Source: Saprospirales bacterium GYS_P2D
GTDB taxonomy: Bacteria > Bacteroidota > Bacteroidia > Chitinophagales > Saprospiraceae
Reading direction: 5' to 3'
Length of the DNA stretch: 64,000 nucleotides
Assembly: GCA_009833045.1 (NCBI GenBank)
Contig: WUUP01000003.1
Location: 186,001-250,000, forward strand
Shown here: in pieces, positions 37,601-45,710 of the stretch
Layout of the letters: each line of letters begins with the position of its first letter
Position numbering within the stretch: the first letter of the stretch is position 1
The notes under the pieces: generated by a model
What the model was told of the DNA's origin: nothing
Database searches by the model: none
Seen by the model: the letters and a program-made list of their open reading frames with translations, nothing else
Program-made: the position numbers and the translations under genes

Positions 37601-38003
37601 CTCAGCGGAGCAGATCAATGGCAGTTCGCATCTCAGCGTCACAGAGCTCAGATCAGGGATATTACTTAGTGCGGCAGATGGTAGCTATACATGGTCGACG
37701 CTGCCCACTGAGGCACAGTATGCACCGATCTATGACATACAAATACTCGACTATGACAAGGACGGCATCAAGGATCTCCTCCTGACTGGAAACAATCATC
37801 GTATGAAGCTCCGCCTCGGCCAAATCGATGCTAACTATGGACAGCTCTACCGAGGTCTCGGAGATGGTCAATATAACTATATACCTCAGCGAGAGTCTGG
37901 TATATCGATACGTGGAGATGTCCGCAGCTCTGTACAGATCAGGGATCAGATCATTTTCGGTAGAAATCAAGATCAACTCACTACTTACCAGATAAATCGT
38001 TAA
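34653..38003 (+). CDS. FG-GAP/VCBS lipoprotein with ASPIC/UnbV domain (second)
   Basis: A 1116-residue lipoprotein (lipobox VGLLACSDS) with the same plan as the protein encoded at 15045-18374: Ca2+-type D-x-N/D-x-D-G-x-x-D motifs (SDLNGDGYLDLYF, VDINGDGAMDIYL, ADLDNDGDLDIIT, GDINGDGREDIVI, VDVDGDGDLDLYE, and others), a central ASPIC/UnbV segment (LQISLKGKAPNTQAIGAKVSV, VKVHWPSGQV) and a second set of repeats. It belongs to the CRTAC1-like family, which has no settled function. It begins a plus-strand operon: the haloperoxidase-like gene starts 2 bp after its stop. An alternative start at the sixth codon (ATG) is possible. Confidence 0.88.
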   Translation: MYKRRMTITIFRQYSIFLIAIVGLLACSDSTVDDSPADALFKLLDSRQTGITFSNDLVEGPNMNILMYEYFYNGGGVATSDLNGDGYLDLYFSSNMGENKIYLHTGEEGTISYRDVSDQTTATGRPGPWKTGVNIVDINGDGAMDIYLCYSGTLSPQKRRNQLYLHKGNNADGIPQYEERALAYGLAGTAYSNQAYFWDYDRDGDLDMLMLNHNPKNLPILNEAQSRSMLLEQDPQMGVRLYQNNNNRYTDVTAAAGINGSALSYGLAIGISDMNDDGWPDFYVSNDYQVPDFLYLNDQDGTFSNAIDQLGHTSQFSMGNDIADVNHDGLPDIITLDMLPADQKRQNLLLAPDDYSKFDLNVRSDFGEQYMRNMLHINNGDGSYSEVGQLMGMSNTDWSWSSLSADFDLDGSNDLYVTNGYTRDYTNQDFINYMDDFVQRKGRLQREEVLEIIEHMPASDLSNHMLQATGDIGYTDVTKAWGLGQTANSNGAIYADLDNDGDLDIITNNINKKAFIYENKSVDRGAQYLQISLKGKAPNTQAIGAKVSVITDQKSYRQELYPARGYLSAVTPILNFGIPNGTSIKEVKVHWPSGQVSSLSDVSPNQRIAIEEASAKGPSDHTISSKETIYSSVESPINYKHPERKKRDFDRQRLLLYELSHQGPAMISGDINGDGREDIVIGGAAGQSTQIFLQRADGSYATRANVALDNTKASETTAVTLIDVDGDGDLDLYEAHGGYHDWQQDDIALQDQLYLNDGLGRYSLSSGALPEMKINSQVVLPIDANSDGRVDLFVGGYGVPGRYPESHQSLLLINDGAGQYTDQTKNVAPAIASLHLVTDAVTADIDADGDQDLIVTQEWGSIQLLINDDKGLTTSEKDHWSPQLTGLWQSIETEDLNNDGMPDFIIGNLGLNTQLKASSSEPIELYYDDYDDNGSIDPMITSYVQGKRYPFMTRGELLNQLAQYRSTFTSYESYAEAQLEDLLSAEQINGSSHLSVTELRSGILLSAADGSYTWSTLPTEAQYAPIYDIQILDYDKDGIKDLLLTGNNHRMKLRLGQIDANYGQLYRGLGDGQYNYIPQRESGISIRGDVRSSVQIRDQIIFGRNQDQLTTYQINR

Positions 38004-38005
38004 TA

Positions 38006-39346
38006 ATGAGATTGATATACATATTAATGATCACAGCTATAATAGGTATTTTTAGTGGCTGTAGTGAAGAGAATGTAGAGCCTATCGCTGATCATGAATT
38101 GGCTACAGCCTGGGCAGACATGACTCTATATATCACACAGCATACAGGATCTAACTCACCTACCTACGCCTCTCGATGTCTCGGCTACATAGGACTCACC
38201 ATGTACGAATCCATCGTCCATGGCTATGACTCTCATCAGTCTATCGCTCCGCATCTCAATGAGCTACCAGCGCTACCTCAGCCTGATCCATCACTCGACT
38301 ATCACTGGCCCTCAGCGCTCAATGCAGGCCAGGCCAGCATCCTCAAGTCTATATACAATCAGACATCCGATGCCAATAAACTAAAGATTGACTCATTAGC
38401 TGATGCGCTGCAGCCTCGGATCAGTATGGACGTATCAGATCGAGCCACGATACAGCGATCTAAGGAATATGGAACAGCTGTAGCTAATGCCATATTTGAG
38501 TGGTCAAAAACGGACGGAGGCCATCGTGGCTACCTTAAAAATTTCGATAAAGAGTGGGTGCATCCGGAATTTCCAGGATCTTGGAAACCGCCTCTTTTTG
38601 CGCAGTCTTTTAGTCATCATCCACTGCATCCACACTGGGGTAAAAATCGGACGCTGCTAAAAGAAAATAGTGATCTTGAAATACCCAAAATGCTGCCCTA
38701 CTCTACCGATCCTGAGAGTGAATATTATCAGCAGTTTCTCACGGTCTATGAGAAAGACAAGGTCCTCTCTCAATCGGAAAAAGAAGCAGCCATATGGTGG
38801 GGCGATGATCCAGATGAGTCCTTCACTCCTCCGGGTCACTCCTACTATATCACGACTGCAGCTATCCGAGCTCATGAGCCAGATCTGATCCACTGTGCTG
38901 AGACTTATGCTCGAGTAGGATTAGCGGTCGCCGATGCATTCACTAATTGTTGGAAGTGGAAGTATTACAACTTCTCTGAGCGAGCTAACACCTTCATCCC
39001 GCAGCATATAGATCAGGAATTTGAGTCTTTTTGGCCAGATCCCCCATTTCCCGCTTTCCCATCTGGACATGCTATCAATGGTGGGGCTTCGGCAGGTATA
39101 CTGATCGAGCTATATGGAGACAGCATCAGCTTCGTCGATAGCTCACATGTCGGTCGAGAGCGAGACCATGTGAGAGAGGTCGACTTTGTAGCTCGGGAGT
39201 TCAGTAGCTTTAGTCAGATCGCTCGGGAGATCGCTGATTCGAGATTTTATGGAGGTATCCACATCCCCTATGACAATGAGGTCGGCCTCCGAGAAGGACA
39301 GCGTATCGCCGATCATGTAAACCAACTACCATGGCGAAAAAAATAA
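38006..39346 (+). CDS. Vanadium haloperoxidase/PAP2-like lipoprotein
   Basis: A 446-residue lipoprotein (lipobox GIFSGCSEE). The C-terminal third holds the vanadate/phosphate-binding motifs of the haloperoxidase/PAP2 superfamily: K-x6-R in KYYNFSER (about residue 325), PSGHA with the acid-base His, and SRFYGGIHIPYDNEVG (SRxxxGxHxxxD). The Pro that usually follows the first Arg is Ala here. The family includes vanadium haloperoxidases, which oxidise halides with H2O2, and phosphatases; length and the helical N-terminal region fit the haloperoxidase-like branch. Placed between two FG-GAP genes, 2 bp after the first and overlapping the second by 16 bp, it probably acts in the periplasm or at the surface with them. 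Confidence 0.85.
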   Translation: MRLIYILMITAIIGIFSGCSEENVEPIADHELATAWADMTLYITQHTGSNSPTYASRCLGYIGLTMYESIVHGYDSHQSIAPHLNELPALPQPDPSLDYHWPSALNAGQASILKSIYNQTSDANKLKIDSLADALQPRISMDVSDRATIQRSKEYGTAVANAIFEWSKTDGGHRGYLKNFDKEWVHPEFPGSWKPPLFAQSFSHHPLHPHWGKNRTLLKENSDLEIPKMLPYSTDPESEYYQQFLTVYEKDKVLSQSEKEAAIWWGDDPDESFTPPGHSYYITTAAIRAHEPDLIHCAETYARVGLAVADAFTNCWKWKYYNFSERANTFIPQHIDQEFESFWPDPPFPAFPSGHAINGGASAGILIELYGDSISFVDSSHVGRERDHVREVDFVAREFSSFSQIAREIADSRFYGGIHIPYDNEVGLREGQRIADHVNQLPWRKK

Positions 39347-41031
39347 ACATATTAAAATTAATAACTATAGGTATATTCCTATTTATCTATGACTTATCGT
39401 GGTGTCAGCCCAGATTCACGGATATCACTGACAGCGCTGGCGTGGACCATGTATTTCAGGTATACGAAGGCATGTTTGGTGGTGGTATATGTGTCCTCGA
39501 TGTCAATCAAGATGGCTACGAAGACCTCTATCTGACCAGCGGCAGGCTGGACGATCAGCTACTGCTCAATCAGGGAGACGGCACCTTCAAAAATATCTAT
39601 GAGGGCTCTGGTCTCGAGATCACTCGAGAATATGCCACTCAGGGAGTCGCTGGTGCCGATGTCAATCGTGATGGTCACGTCGATCTCCTCATCACTACTC
39701 TGACTTCGCTCGATACCAGTATCACCATCCCTCGTGCAGAAAATCTCCTATTCTTGAATAATGGAAACAATACCTTCTCAGATGCTACGGATGAGTTTGG
39801 CCTGAGGGATCTCTACTCTTTTAGTACTGGTGCGAGCTTTGGAGATTTTAATATTGATGGCTACCCTGATCTCTATATTGGCAATTATTTTCAGGAGTAT
39901 GAAGGACCACTTACAGAGATCAGTGATGCGACTATAGTCAATGCCAGTAAAACGGCAAAAAGCTACCTCCTCCTAAATAAGGGCGGTAAACGCTTCGTCG
40001 ATGTGTATGAGAAGTATGGTCTCGATCACAAGGGATTTGGATTCGGAGCGCTCTTCACTGATTTTGACAATGACGGCGACCCCGACTTGTTGGTCAATAA
40101 TGATTTTGGCTATAAAGCCCAACCTAACTTCCTACTGGAGAATAAATATCCCGAAGCTCGATACGAGTATATCGAAGAAGAGAAAGACATGGATCTACGG
40201 ATCAATGCCATGACCTCAGCAGCAGGCGACTATGACAATGACGGCTGGATGGACTACTTCATCACTAACATCAAGTTCAACTGGTTCATGGTGAATGGTG
40301 GCAAAGAGGGCACATTTAAAAATATGGCTAAGCCTCTGGGCATGTCCTACTTTACGATCAGCTGGGGCGCCAATTTTGCAGATTTTGATCATGATACCGA
40401 CCTCGATCTCTATGTGGCGAATGGGGATCTCAATCCCAACTGTACGCCTATGGGTAATTATCTATTTCAACATACAGGTGAGAAATTCGTCGAAAGTGGT
40501 CGAGAAGCAGGAGTGAATGACTACGGGATGGCTCGTGGCTCAGTGATATTTGATCTGGAGAATGATGGAGATATGGACCTCCTCGTGATCAATCAGATCC
40601 CTGTCAAAGACTATCCCGTCGAGAGCAGAACTCGTCTCTATCGTAATGACTCCACCTATGGTAACTGGATTAAAATTGCCCTCCGAGGCACCGCATCAGA
40701 ATCCCTCGGGATCGGCTCCAAGGTAGAAGTAGTCTGCGACACGCTACGCATGATCAGAGAGATAGACGGTGGAGGATCGAGCCACCTGTCTCAGAATAGT
40801 ACTATTGCTCATTTTGGACTGGGTCAGCATGAGCGGATCGATAGTGTGATCGTGCATTGGCTGGGGGGCTATCGGCAGGTCGTCACACAGCCCAAAATCA
40901 ACAATCTCCTGACTATTTCGGAAGATCGAGAGCAGACTCAAGACGAGCTTAATTGGAGACCGTATCACGCTGGGCTATTGATAGGATTAGCGATAGTTGC
41001 ATTCATTTTCTTCAGGAAAAAGCTCTCATAG
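39331..41031 (+). CDS. FG-GAP/ASPIC (CRTAC1-like) protein with C-terminal TM
   Basis: A 566-residue protein with a signal peptide (ending YDLSWCQ), a series of FG-GAP/VCBS motifs (LDVNQDGYEDLYL, ADVNRDGHVDLLI, GDFNIDGYPDLYI, TDFDNDGDPDLLV, FDLENDGDMDLLV), and a C-terminal ASPIC/UnbV segment (KIALRGTASESLGIGSKVEV, SVIVHWLGGYRQVV). It ends in one transmembrane helix (LLIGLAIVAFIFF) and a basic tail, so it should stay anchored in the inner or outer membrane. It is half the length of the other two FG-GAP proteins. It overlaps the haloperoxidase-like gene by 16 bp, indicating co-translation. Confidence 0.85.
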   Translation: MAKKINILKLITIGIFLFIYDLSWCQPRFTDITDSAGVDHVFQVYEGMFGGGICVLDVNQDGYEDLYLTSGRLDDQLLLNQGDGTFKNIYEGSGLEITREYATQGVAGADVNRDGHVDLLITTLTSLDTSITIPRAENLLFLNNGNNTFSDATDEFGLRDLYSFSTGASFGDFNIDGYPDLYIGNYFQEYEGPLTEISDATIVNASKTAKSYLLLNKGGKRFVDVYEKYGLDHKGFGFGALFTDFDNDGDPDLLVNNDFGYKAQPNFLLENKYPEARYEYIEEEKDMDLRINAMTSAAGDYDNDGWMDYFITNIKFNWFMVNGGKEGTFKNMAKPLGMSYFTISWGANFADFDHDTDLDLYVANGDLNPNCTPMGNYLFQHTGEKFVESGREAGVNDYGMARGSVIFDLENDGDMDLLVINQIPVKDYPVESRTRLYRNDSTYGNWIKIALRGTASESLGIGSKVEVVCDTLRMIREIDGGGSSHLSQNSTIAHFGLGQHERIDSVIVHWLGGYRQVVTQPKINNLLTISEDREQTQDELNWRPYHAGLLIGLAIVAFIFFRKKLS

Positions 41032-41120
41032 ATGAGAGGCAATACCAGTTTTTTTTAAGATTTACTGCAAAAGACATAAGCAAAACATCTATAGATAGTG
41101 TTTTAGATTTAAATGTTAAT

Positions 41121-41504
41121 ATGAAATACCTACTGCTCAGCCTCCTTTTTTGTCTTTACCTTATTTCATGTAGTGATACGCCAGAGGGATATACTGACAT
41201 CTGTGACAGTGAGATCACAGATGAAGAGTTTGCATGTGTGCAGGCATTTCAGATAGAGCTCATGACTCGAGAAGACAGGTGGCTGATACCAGAAGACCTC
41301 TGTAAAGACGGATATATCTACAGATGGAAAGCCCTTAGATATGGCGGCGAACTCTACTTCATGTGTCTATGTGATCTTTGCAATAAGGTCGGTCAGGCCT
41401 ATGCTTGCTCAGACTTCGATAATAACATCTACCAGTCTGAAAATTTTGGAAGTCATTGGTCAGAGTTTGAATTCATAGCGACCGTAGCTTATTGGGATGA
41501 ATAA
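41121..41504 (+). CDS. Small Cys-rich lipoprotein of unknown function
   Basis: A 127-residue protein with a lipobox signal (LLFCLYLISCSDT). The mature part has about eight cysteines, including DICDSE, FACVQ, DLCKDG, FMCLCDLCNK and YACSD, and is acidic. I do not recognise the family. The ATG at 41121 starts the signal peptide; a longer in-frame reading begins inside the FG-GAP gene and adds a leader with no features. It lies 89 bp after the FG-GAP gene and is convergent with the sulfatase, 4 bp away. Disulfide-bonded periplasmic or surface protein is the most one can infer. Confidence 0.65.
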   Translation: MKYLLLSLLFCLYLISCSDTPEGYTDICDSEITDEEFACVQAFQIELMTREDRWLIPEDLCKDGYIYRWKALRYGGELYFMCLCDLCNKVGQAYACSDFDNNIYQSENFGSHWSEFEFIATVAYWDE

Positions 41505-41508
41505 GGAA

Positions 41509-43293
41509 TCACTCCACTCGCTCTAAGACTAATAGTCGCATCTCAAGCAGCTCCATCCCTGTCATCTCTACAGCATGTAGTGAAAGCTCCTGTGGCCCAG
41601 CATCCAGCGTGATCACACCCATATCGAGTGGTGCAAAGTCCTTTTCATAGCCTTCTTCTCTCGGGATTCGGTCATATTGTTTCCCCTGCACCTCTGTATC
41701 ATGTGCCGCTGTGAGAGTCGCAGATGTACTATGTGCTCCTGCTCTCAGCTCTATTACAGAACCGATAGCATCCTCTTGACAGGTCTGATAGATCGTGACT
41801 CTGTATCGACCACTAGTCAGCACCTCGCAGTCCCAAGTGATACTATCCTTAGTATCCACCCAATGCATGAAATAAGAAGAATTTGGCCAGCGATTTGACC
41901 GTTGTATCTCACCGCTCGCCACTGCATCACGAGCTGGTAGCTGCGTGTATCGACTATCAGGATGCCCTATGGGGAATATCTCCTCTCGATCTCGATCCAG
42001 CTCACTGAGGACTTCACTGATCCAGCGTTGCTTAGCCTCATAAAGCTCCTGATATACAGAAAGGGTCGTATCCATGATCGCCGTATATTGTCCAGGGGCC
42101 TCCAGCAGGTCATAGAGCTGATCCTCATGATCCAGCAGGTAGCGCTGCCCTCTCACCGATACTCGGCCCGACCAGTGACTATAGACATATCGGTCCGGCC
42201 AGTCGGCACTATCGCCCTCTATGATCGGGCGTAGACTCACACCATCCAGTGCTATATCATCTGGTATTCTGCCTCCTGCATAGTCCAGGATCGTGGGTAG
42301 CATATCTATGCCGCTGGCCACTTGATCTACCTCATGCTCAGCCAGTTGACCAGGCCATGATATGATGAGCGGAGATCGGACACCTCCCTCATCTGTATGC
42401 CCTTTGACACCCTTCAGACCGTCATTCCAGCGGTAGCCATTAGGTCCATTGTCAGACATATAGATGATCATCGTCTCCTCTCGTAGCCCCTCGCTATCCA
42501 GATGAGCGATGAGTCTGCCTATGTTGTAGTCTATATTTTCGCAAAGCGCATAGGCGGCCTTGGTCTTGTCCATCTTCTCCCGATCAACGTAGCGATGCGT
42601 CTGATCAATAGGTCCATCAGCATATCGATCCCACCACTCATCAGGGACCTGCATAGGACTGTGTGGCGTATTGTAGGCTAATAGGGTGAAGCTCGGACGA
42701 TCATCCTCGTCACTGATGAAATCCATCGCATGATCAGTCAAGTCATCAATAATGAATCCCTCCCCTTTGACCACAGCACCATTGTGCTCGAGCATCGGAC
42801 TGAAATAATTGCCCCAGTGTCCTGAGCAAAATCCATAAAACTCTTCAAAGCCCCGATTATTGGGATGATAGGGAGGTTGTGAGCCATTGTGCCACTTCCC
42901 AAAAGCCGCTGTCCGATAACCCTGTTCCTGCAGCAGCTCGGCGACTGTCGTCTCATCCAGATCCAGTCGCTCGCCTCCCTGAGAGGTAGAGTAGACACCT
43001 CCTCGAGGATGATAGCGCCCCGTCAGCAGCTCTGCCCTCGTCGGCGAGCATACTGGACTGACATAATATCTACTGAACTGCACTCCAGCTCTCGCCAATG
43101 TATCTAAATGGGGTGTATGGATATGAGGATTATCATTGACTCCCAAGTCGCCCCATCCCTGATCATCCGTGACTATCATGATGATATGCTGAGGTCGCTC
43201 AGACGGAGATACTGAAGAATCCTCATGAACTTGATTACAGCTGATAGACATAGACCAGCCAATGAGCAGGCTGAGATATAATAGGTTTCGCAT
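41509..43293 (-). CDS. Sulfatase (arylsulfatase A-like) lipoprotein
   Basis: A 594-residue sulfatase. A lipobox signal (SMSISCNQ) is followed by the metal-binding VTDDQGWGDLG (Asp43, Asp44) and the formylglycine motif CSPTRAELLTGR (Cys82), then GKWHNG and SDNGPNGYRW of the metal and substrate sites. The type I Cys must be oxidised by a maturase, which is not in this window. The last 150 residues form a beta domain (SGRYRVTIYQTCQ, ITLDAGPQELSL) like CBM-type modules found in glycan sulfatases. The ATG at 43293 is preferred over a TTG at 43308. It probably desulfates a marine polysaccharide. It is convergent with the Cys-rich lipoprotein gene. Confidence 0.9.
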   Translation of the reverse strand: MRNLLYLSLLIGWSMSISCNQVHEDSSVSPSERPQHIIMIVTDDQGWGDLGVNDNPHIHTPHLDTLARAGVQFSRYYVSPVCSPTRAELLTGRYHPRGGVYSTSQGGERLDLDETTVAELLQEQGYRTAAFGKWHNGSQPPYHPNNRGFEEFYGFCSGHWGNYFSPMLEHNGAVVKGEGFIIDDLTDHAMDFISDEDDRPSFTLLAYNTPHSPMQVPDEWWDRYADGPIDQTHRYVDREKMDKTKAAYALCENIDYNIGRLIAHLDSEGLREETMIIYMSDNGPNGYRWNDGLKGVKGHTDEGGVRSPLIISWPGQLAEHEVDQVASGIDMLPTILDYAGGRIPDDIALDGVSLRPIIEGDSADWPDRYVYSHWSGRVSVRGQRYLLDHEDQLYDLLEAPGQYTAIMDTTLSVYQELYEAKQRWISEVLSELDRDREEIFPIGHPDSRYTQLPARDAVASGEIQRSNRWPNSSYFMHWVDTKDSITWDCEVLTSGRYRVTIYQTCQEDAIGSVIELRAGAHSTSATLTAAHDTEVQGKQYDRIPREEGYEKDFAPLDMGVITLDAGPQELSLHAVEMTGMELLEMRLLVLERVE

Positions 43294-43330
43294 ATAGCGA
43301 AAATGCAAAGAATTCCACGTAAGCCCGTGA

Positions 43331-43342
43331 AGGCTCCTACTT
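43331..43342 (-). promoter_or_regulatory. 12-mer shared with the ECF sigma gene
   Basis: The minus strand reads AAGTAGGAGCCT, 38 bp before the sulfatase ATG. The same 12-mer is 40 bp before the ECF sigma gene (53988-53999), same orientation. Could be a common promoter element; chance is not excluded. Confidence 0.3.
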
Positions 43343-43384
43343 CAAGAACACGTATTAAAATTCACCATACCTGATTTTTCCATT

Positions 43385-44221
43385 TCACTCTATTTGCTTC
43401 GCTATGAAGTAAAAGCAAGGCTTTCGCTTAGGCGGATGATCCATTTTTTCAAATGATCCATTACTGAAATGTCTGAGGTATACCCCTTTTAGTTTTTTTG
43501 ACTTTTTCGTGTCAAACGTGATGCCTTTATTCCCGATTTCGTCAAAGTCTCTGAGCCATTCTAATGTCAATAATACATCATGATCTACGACAAGATCATA
43601 AGGTGTCAGATCTACAGACACGAGCCCCTTTCGCTGCCTATCTTTGATTAAGATATTGTCACTCAATATGTTAGCCCCTACTTCACCAGTACTAAAGTCA
43701 TAAATATTCACCCTCATCAAGAGGCTATCTCCTTTGGCATGATTGAAGACAAAATTAGCAGACTTAAGATAGCTCTGACGGTCTATGGCTATCGCCGCTC
43801 CGATCTCTGTACCCAGCTGAGCACTTCCAAACGAAATACTGTGCCCTCGATTTTTATTTTTCTCACCGAGCAAGACATTTTCTGATGACCATCTTTCTGC
43901 AACGACCTCCACCTGATCTATTAAATACGCTTTAGGTTTTAGGAGGATTTCACCCAACTCCTTGAGTTCGGAGAGACTTATGCTTTGACCTTCATAGCCA
44001 ATCGATGAGAATGAGACAACATTAGAAGACTCCTCCCCTTCTATTGAAAAATAGCCCTCGTCATCGCTGATCGTACCCCGATCTAAAGTGGTGATACCTA
44101 TATTCACATAGGCTATAGGAGATTGAGTGCTTTCGTCCAATACTCGAGATGTGATCTTAATCTGCGCTGATACCTGTCCGATCGTATAGAGTATCAAGAT
44201 GAGTGTAAACAACTTATTCAT
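43385..44221 (-). CDS. Carboxypeptidase-like regulatory domain surface protein
   Basis: A 278-residue exported protein. The signal peptide ends IGQVSAQ. Residues about 20-95 are a carboxypeptidase-D regulatory-like beta sandwich (ITSRVLDESTQSPIAYVNIG, then GYFSIEGEES and VSFSSIGYEGQSI), as found in front of TonB receptors. A small link (YLIDQVEVVAER) is followed by a 150-residue beta domain (YLKSANFVFNH, LLTLEWLRDFDEIG) that occurs alone in Bacteroidota. No enzymatic motif is present. It is monocistronic and its function is unknown; a role at the outer membrane is inferred from the domain type. Confidence 0.75.
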   Translation of the reverse strand: MNKLFTLILILYTIGQVSAQIKITSRVLDESTQSPIAYVNIGITTLDRGTISDDEGYFSIEGEESSNVVSFSSIGYEGQSISLSELKELGEILLKPKAYLIDQVEVVAERWSSENVLLGEKNKNRGHSISFGSAQLGTEIGAAIAIDRQSYLKSANFVFNHAKGDSLLMRVNIYDFSTGEVGANILSDNILIKDRQRKGLVSVDLTPYDLVVDHDVLLTLEWLRDFDEIGNKGITFDTKKSKKLKGVYLRHFSNGSFEKMDHPPKRKPCFYFIAKQIE

Positions 44222-44272
44222 ATCTACTGAAATCTATGCATAAGATACGAACATATCAATAGCCACTCACTC

Positions 44273-44965
44273 TCACTCAAAAATAGCAACAGCTCTGATA
44301 GGCGATCCTGTACCTCCTCTGATCTTGAGCGGTAGTCCGATGAATCGGAATCTACCTCGACCTATCAGTAGGTGGAGATTGATGAGATTTTCATAATGGG
44401 TAAATCCCATCTCCCCACAGATCTCATGGACTTGTCGATTGGATAGTTTTCGTACGCCGGGAGCCATAGTCTCTACACCGAATGCTGCAATCTCATGCTG
44501 ACCCAGCCATCGAGTAGCGGCTGCAGAAAGCCCAGGACCATAAGGCCACTGATCAGTCTGACAGTAGCGACGATAATGATCCGTATAGAGCAGTACTGTA
44601 TCGCCTTTCTTGATGATTTCATCAGCCCTTTCACAGGCATTTTGTAGGTCTGCTTTTTCTATCGGTTCGTTAGGGCCTTTATGAGATAGGTCCAGACAGA
44701 TCCCCTCTGTGTAAAACATGCTGAGGGGCATCTGATCTATAGATTGACCGACATACTGAGGGCCCATATGATTGATAGAATCGACATGCGTCCCCGTATG
44801 CTCACTCATCGTCAGTCGATGGACGGCAGGTGTCTGAGTCGTCGCCTCTGTATCTCCGGCCCACTCTTCGTGTGTACGATGTACCTCCATCTTGACCTGT
44901 GGTAGATCTTTGAATATCCGCATTCCTTCATATATCTCCTGACTGAGGTCGATGATCTCTTTCAT
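44273..44965 (-). CDS. Cyclase-family (KynB-like) metal hydrolase
   Basis: A 230-residue protein of the cyclase/arylformamidase family. The metal motif is HTGTHVDSINHMG, matching HxGTHxDxPxH except that the Pro is Ile; His, His, Asp and His ligands are kept. Other blocks are IIDLSQEIYEGM at the start and GDTVLLYTDHY. Family members hydrolyse N-formylkynurenine, isatin or polyketide-type substrates; none is proven here. The ATG at 44965 is chosen because the family starts with this LSQEI strand; a TTG 27 bp upstream is in frame. It lies on the same strand as the LytTR system, 48 bp after the response regulator stop. Confidence 0.85.
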   Translation of the reverse strand: MKEIIDLSQEIYEGMRIFKDLPQVKMEVHRTHEEWAGDTEATTQTPAVHRLTMSEHTGTHVDSINHMGPQYVGQSIDQMPLSMFYTEGICLDLSHKGPNEPIEKADLQNACERADEIIKKGDTVLLYTDHYRRYCQTDQWPYGPGLSAAATRWLGQHEIAAFGVETMAPGVRKLSNRQVHEICGEMGFTHYENLINLHLLIGRGRFRFIGLPLKIRGGTGSPIRAVAIFE

Positions 44966-45013
44966 CTGACAATAGTACTGAGCGGATGGCAAAGTACCAA
45001 CTACTCACGGTCA

Positions 45014-45694
45014 CTACCTTAGAGCATCCAAGAGTCCCGACCGATACTGCCGAGAGATCGGCACCTGCATACCATTGCTCAGCTGAGTGAGATGCCCCTC
45101 GATACTTCGTATAGCCGTGAGTCGGATCACATATGACTTATGCACTCTGAGGTAGCCCTGTGGTAGTGAGTCCAGCATAGCGCTCATGGTAGATAGTGTC
45201 AGATACGTCTGCTCAGGAGTATGAATCTTGAGATAGTTGCCATAGCTTTCCAGACAAAGTATATCATCTATGCCAAGGCGGAGCATTTTCTTATCGACTT
45301 TTATGAGTAGGGATTGATCCTCTGTAGCCTGCCCTTTGCTGAAATTTGCACGAGCTTTATCGACCGCCTTGATGAACCGATCGAGCCTAAAGGGCTTCAG
45401 GAGATAGTCACACACTGATAGCTCGTAGCTCTCGAGTGCATACTCTTCGTAGGCGGAGGTGATGATCACCTGAGCCTGCGTATCAGCGACTCGGAGTAGC
45501 TCCATACCCGTCATCTTGGGCATCTGTATATCCAGAAATATGATATCAAAATCCTGCTCTCGGATCAGTCGCAGCGCCTCGGTAGGCAGGTAGGCCTGTC
45601 CCGTCACCTCCAGATCTGAGATGTCACTCACATAGTTCAGGATTATTTTGTGTGCCAATGGTTCGTCATCGACGATGAGTGCGCTGAGCTTCAT
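45014..45694 (-). CDS. LytTR-family response regulator
   Basis: A 226-residue regulator. The receiver domain has the acidic pair Asp9-Asp10, the phosphorylation site Asp55 (IIFLDIQMPKM), Thr/Ser at ITSAYEEYA and Lys at LLKPF. The C-terminal LytTR DNA-binding domain (residues about 125-226) has CLESYGNYLKIHTPEQTYL and YLRVHKSYVIRLTAIRSIEG. It is phosphorylated by the kinase encoded 16 bp upstream and should bind direct repeats as a dimer. The downstream cyclase gene may belong to the same operon, which is inference. Confidence 0.92.
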   Translation of the reverse strand: MKLSALIVDDEPLAHKIILNYVSDISDLEVTGQAYLPTEALRLIREQDFDIIFLDIQMPKMTGMELLRVADTQAQVIITSAYEEYALESYELSVCDYLLKPFRLDRFIKAVDKARANFSKGQATEDQSLLIKVDKKMLRLGIDDILCLESYGNYLKIHTPEQTYLTLSTMSAMLDSLPQGYLRVHKSYVIRLTAIRSIEGHLTQLSNGMQVPISRQYRSGLLDALR

Positions 45695-45710
45695 AGTGCT
45701 GTAAGATATA

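Noticed and set aside
40953-41504. 183-residue reading of the Cys-rich lipoprotein
   Set aside because: The longer N-terminus runs back into the FG-GAP gene and lacks features; the ATG at 41121 starts a lipoprotein signal.
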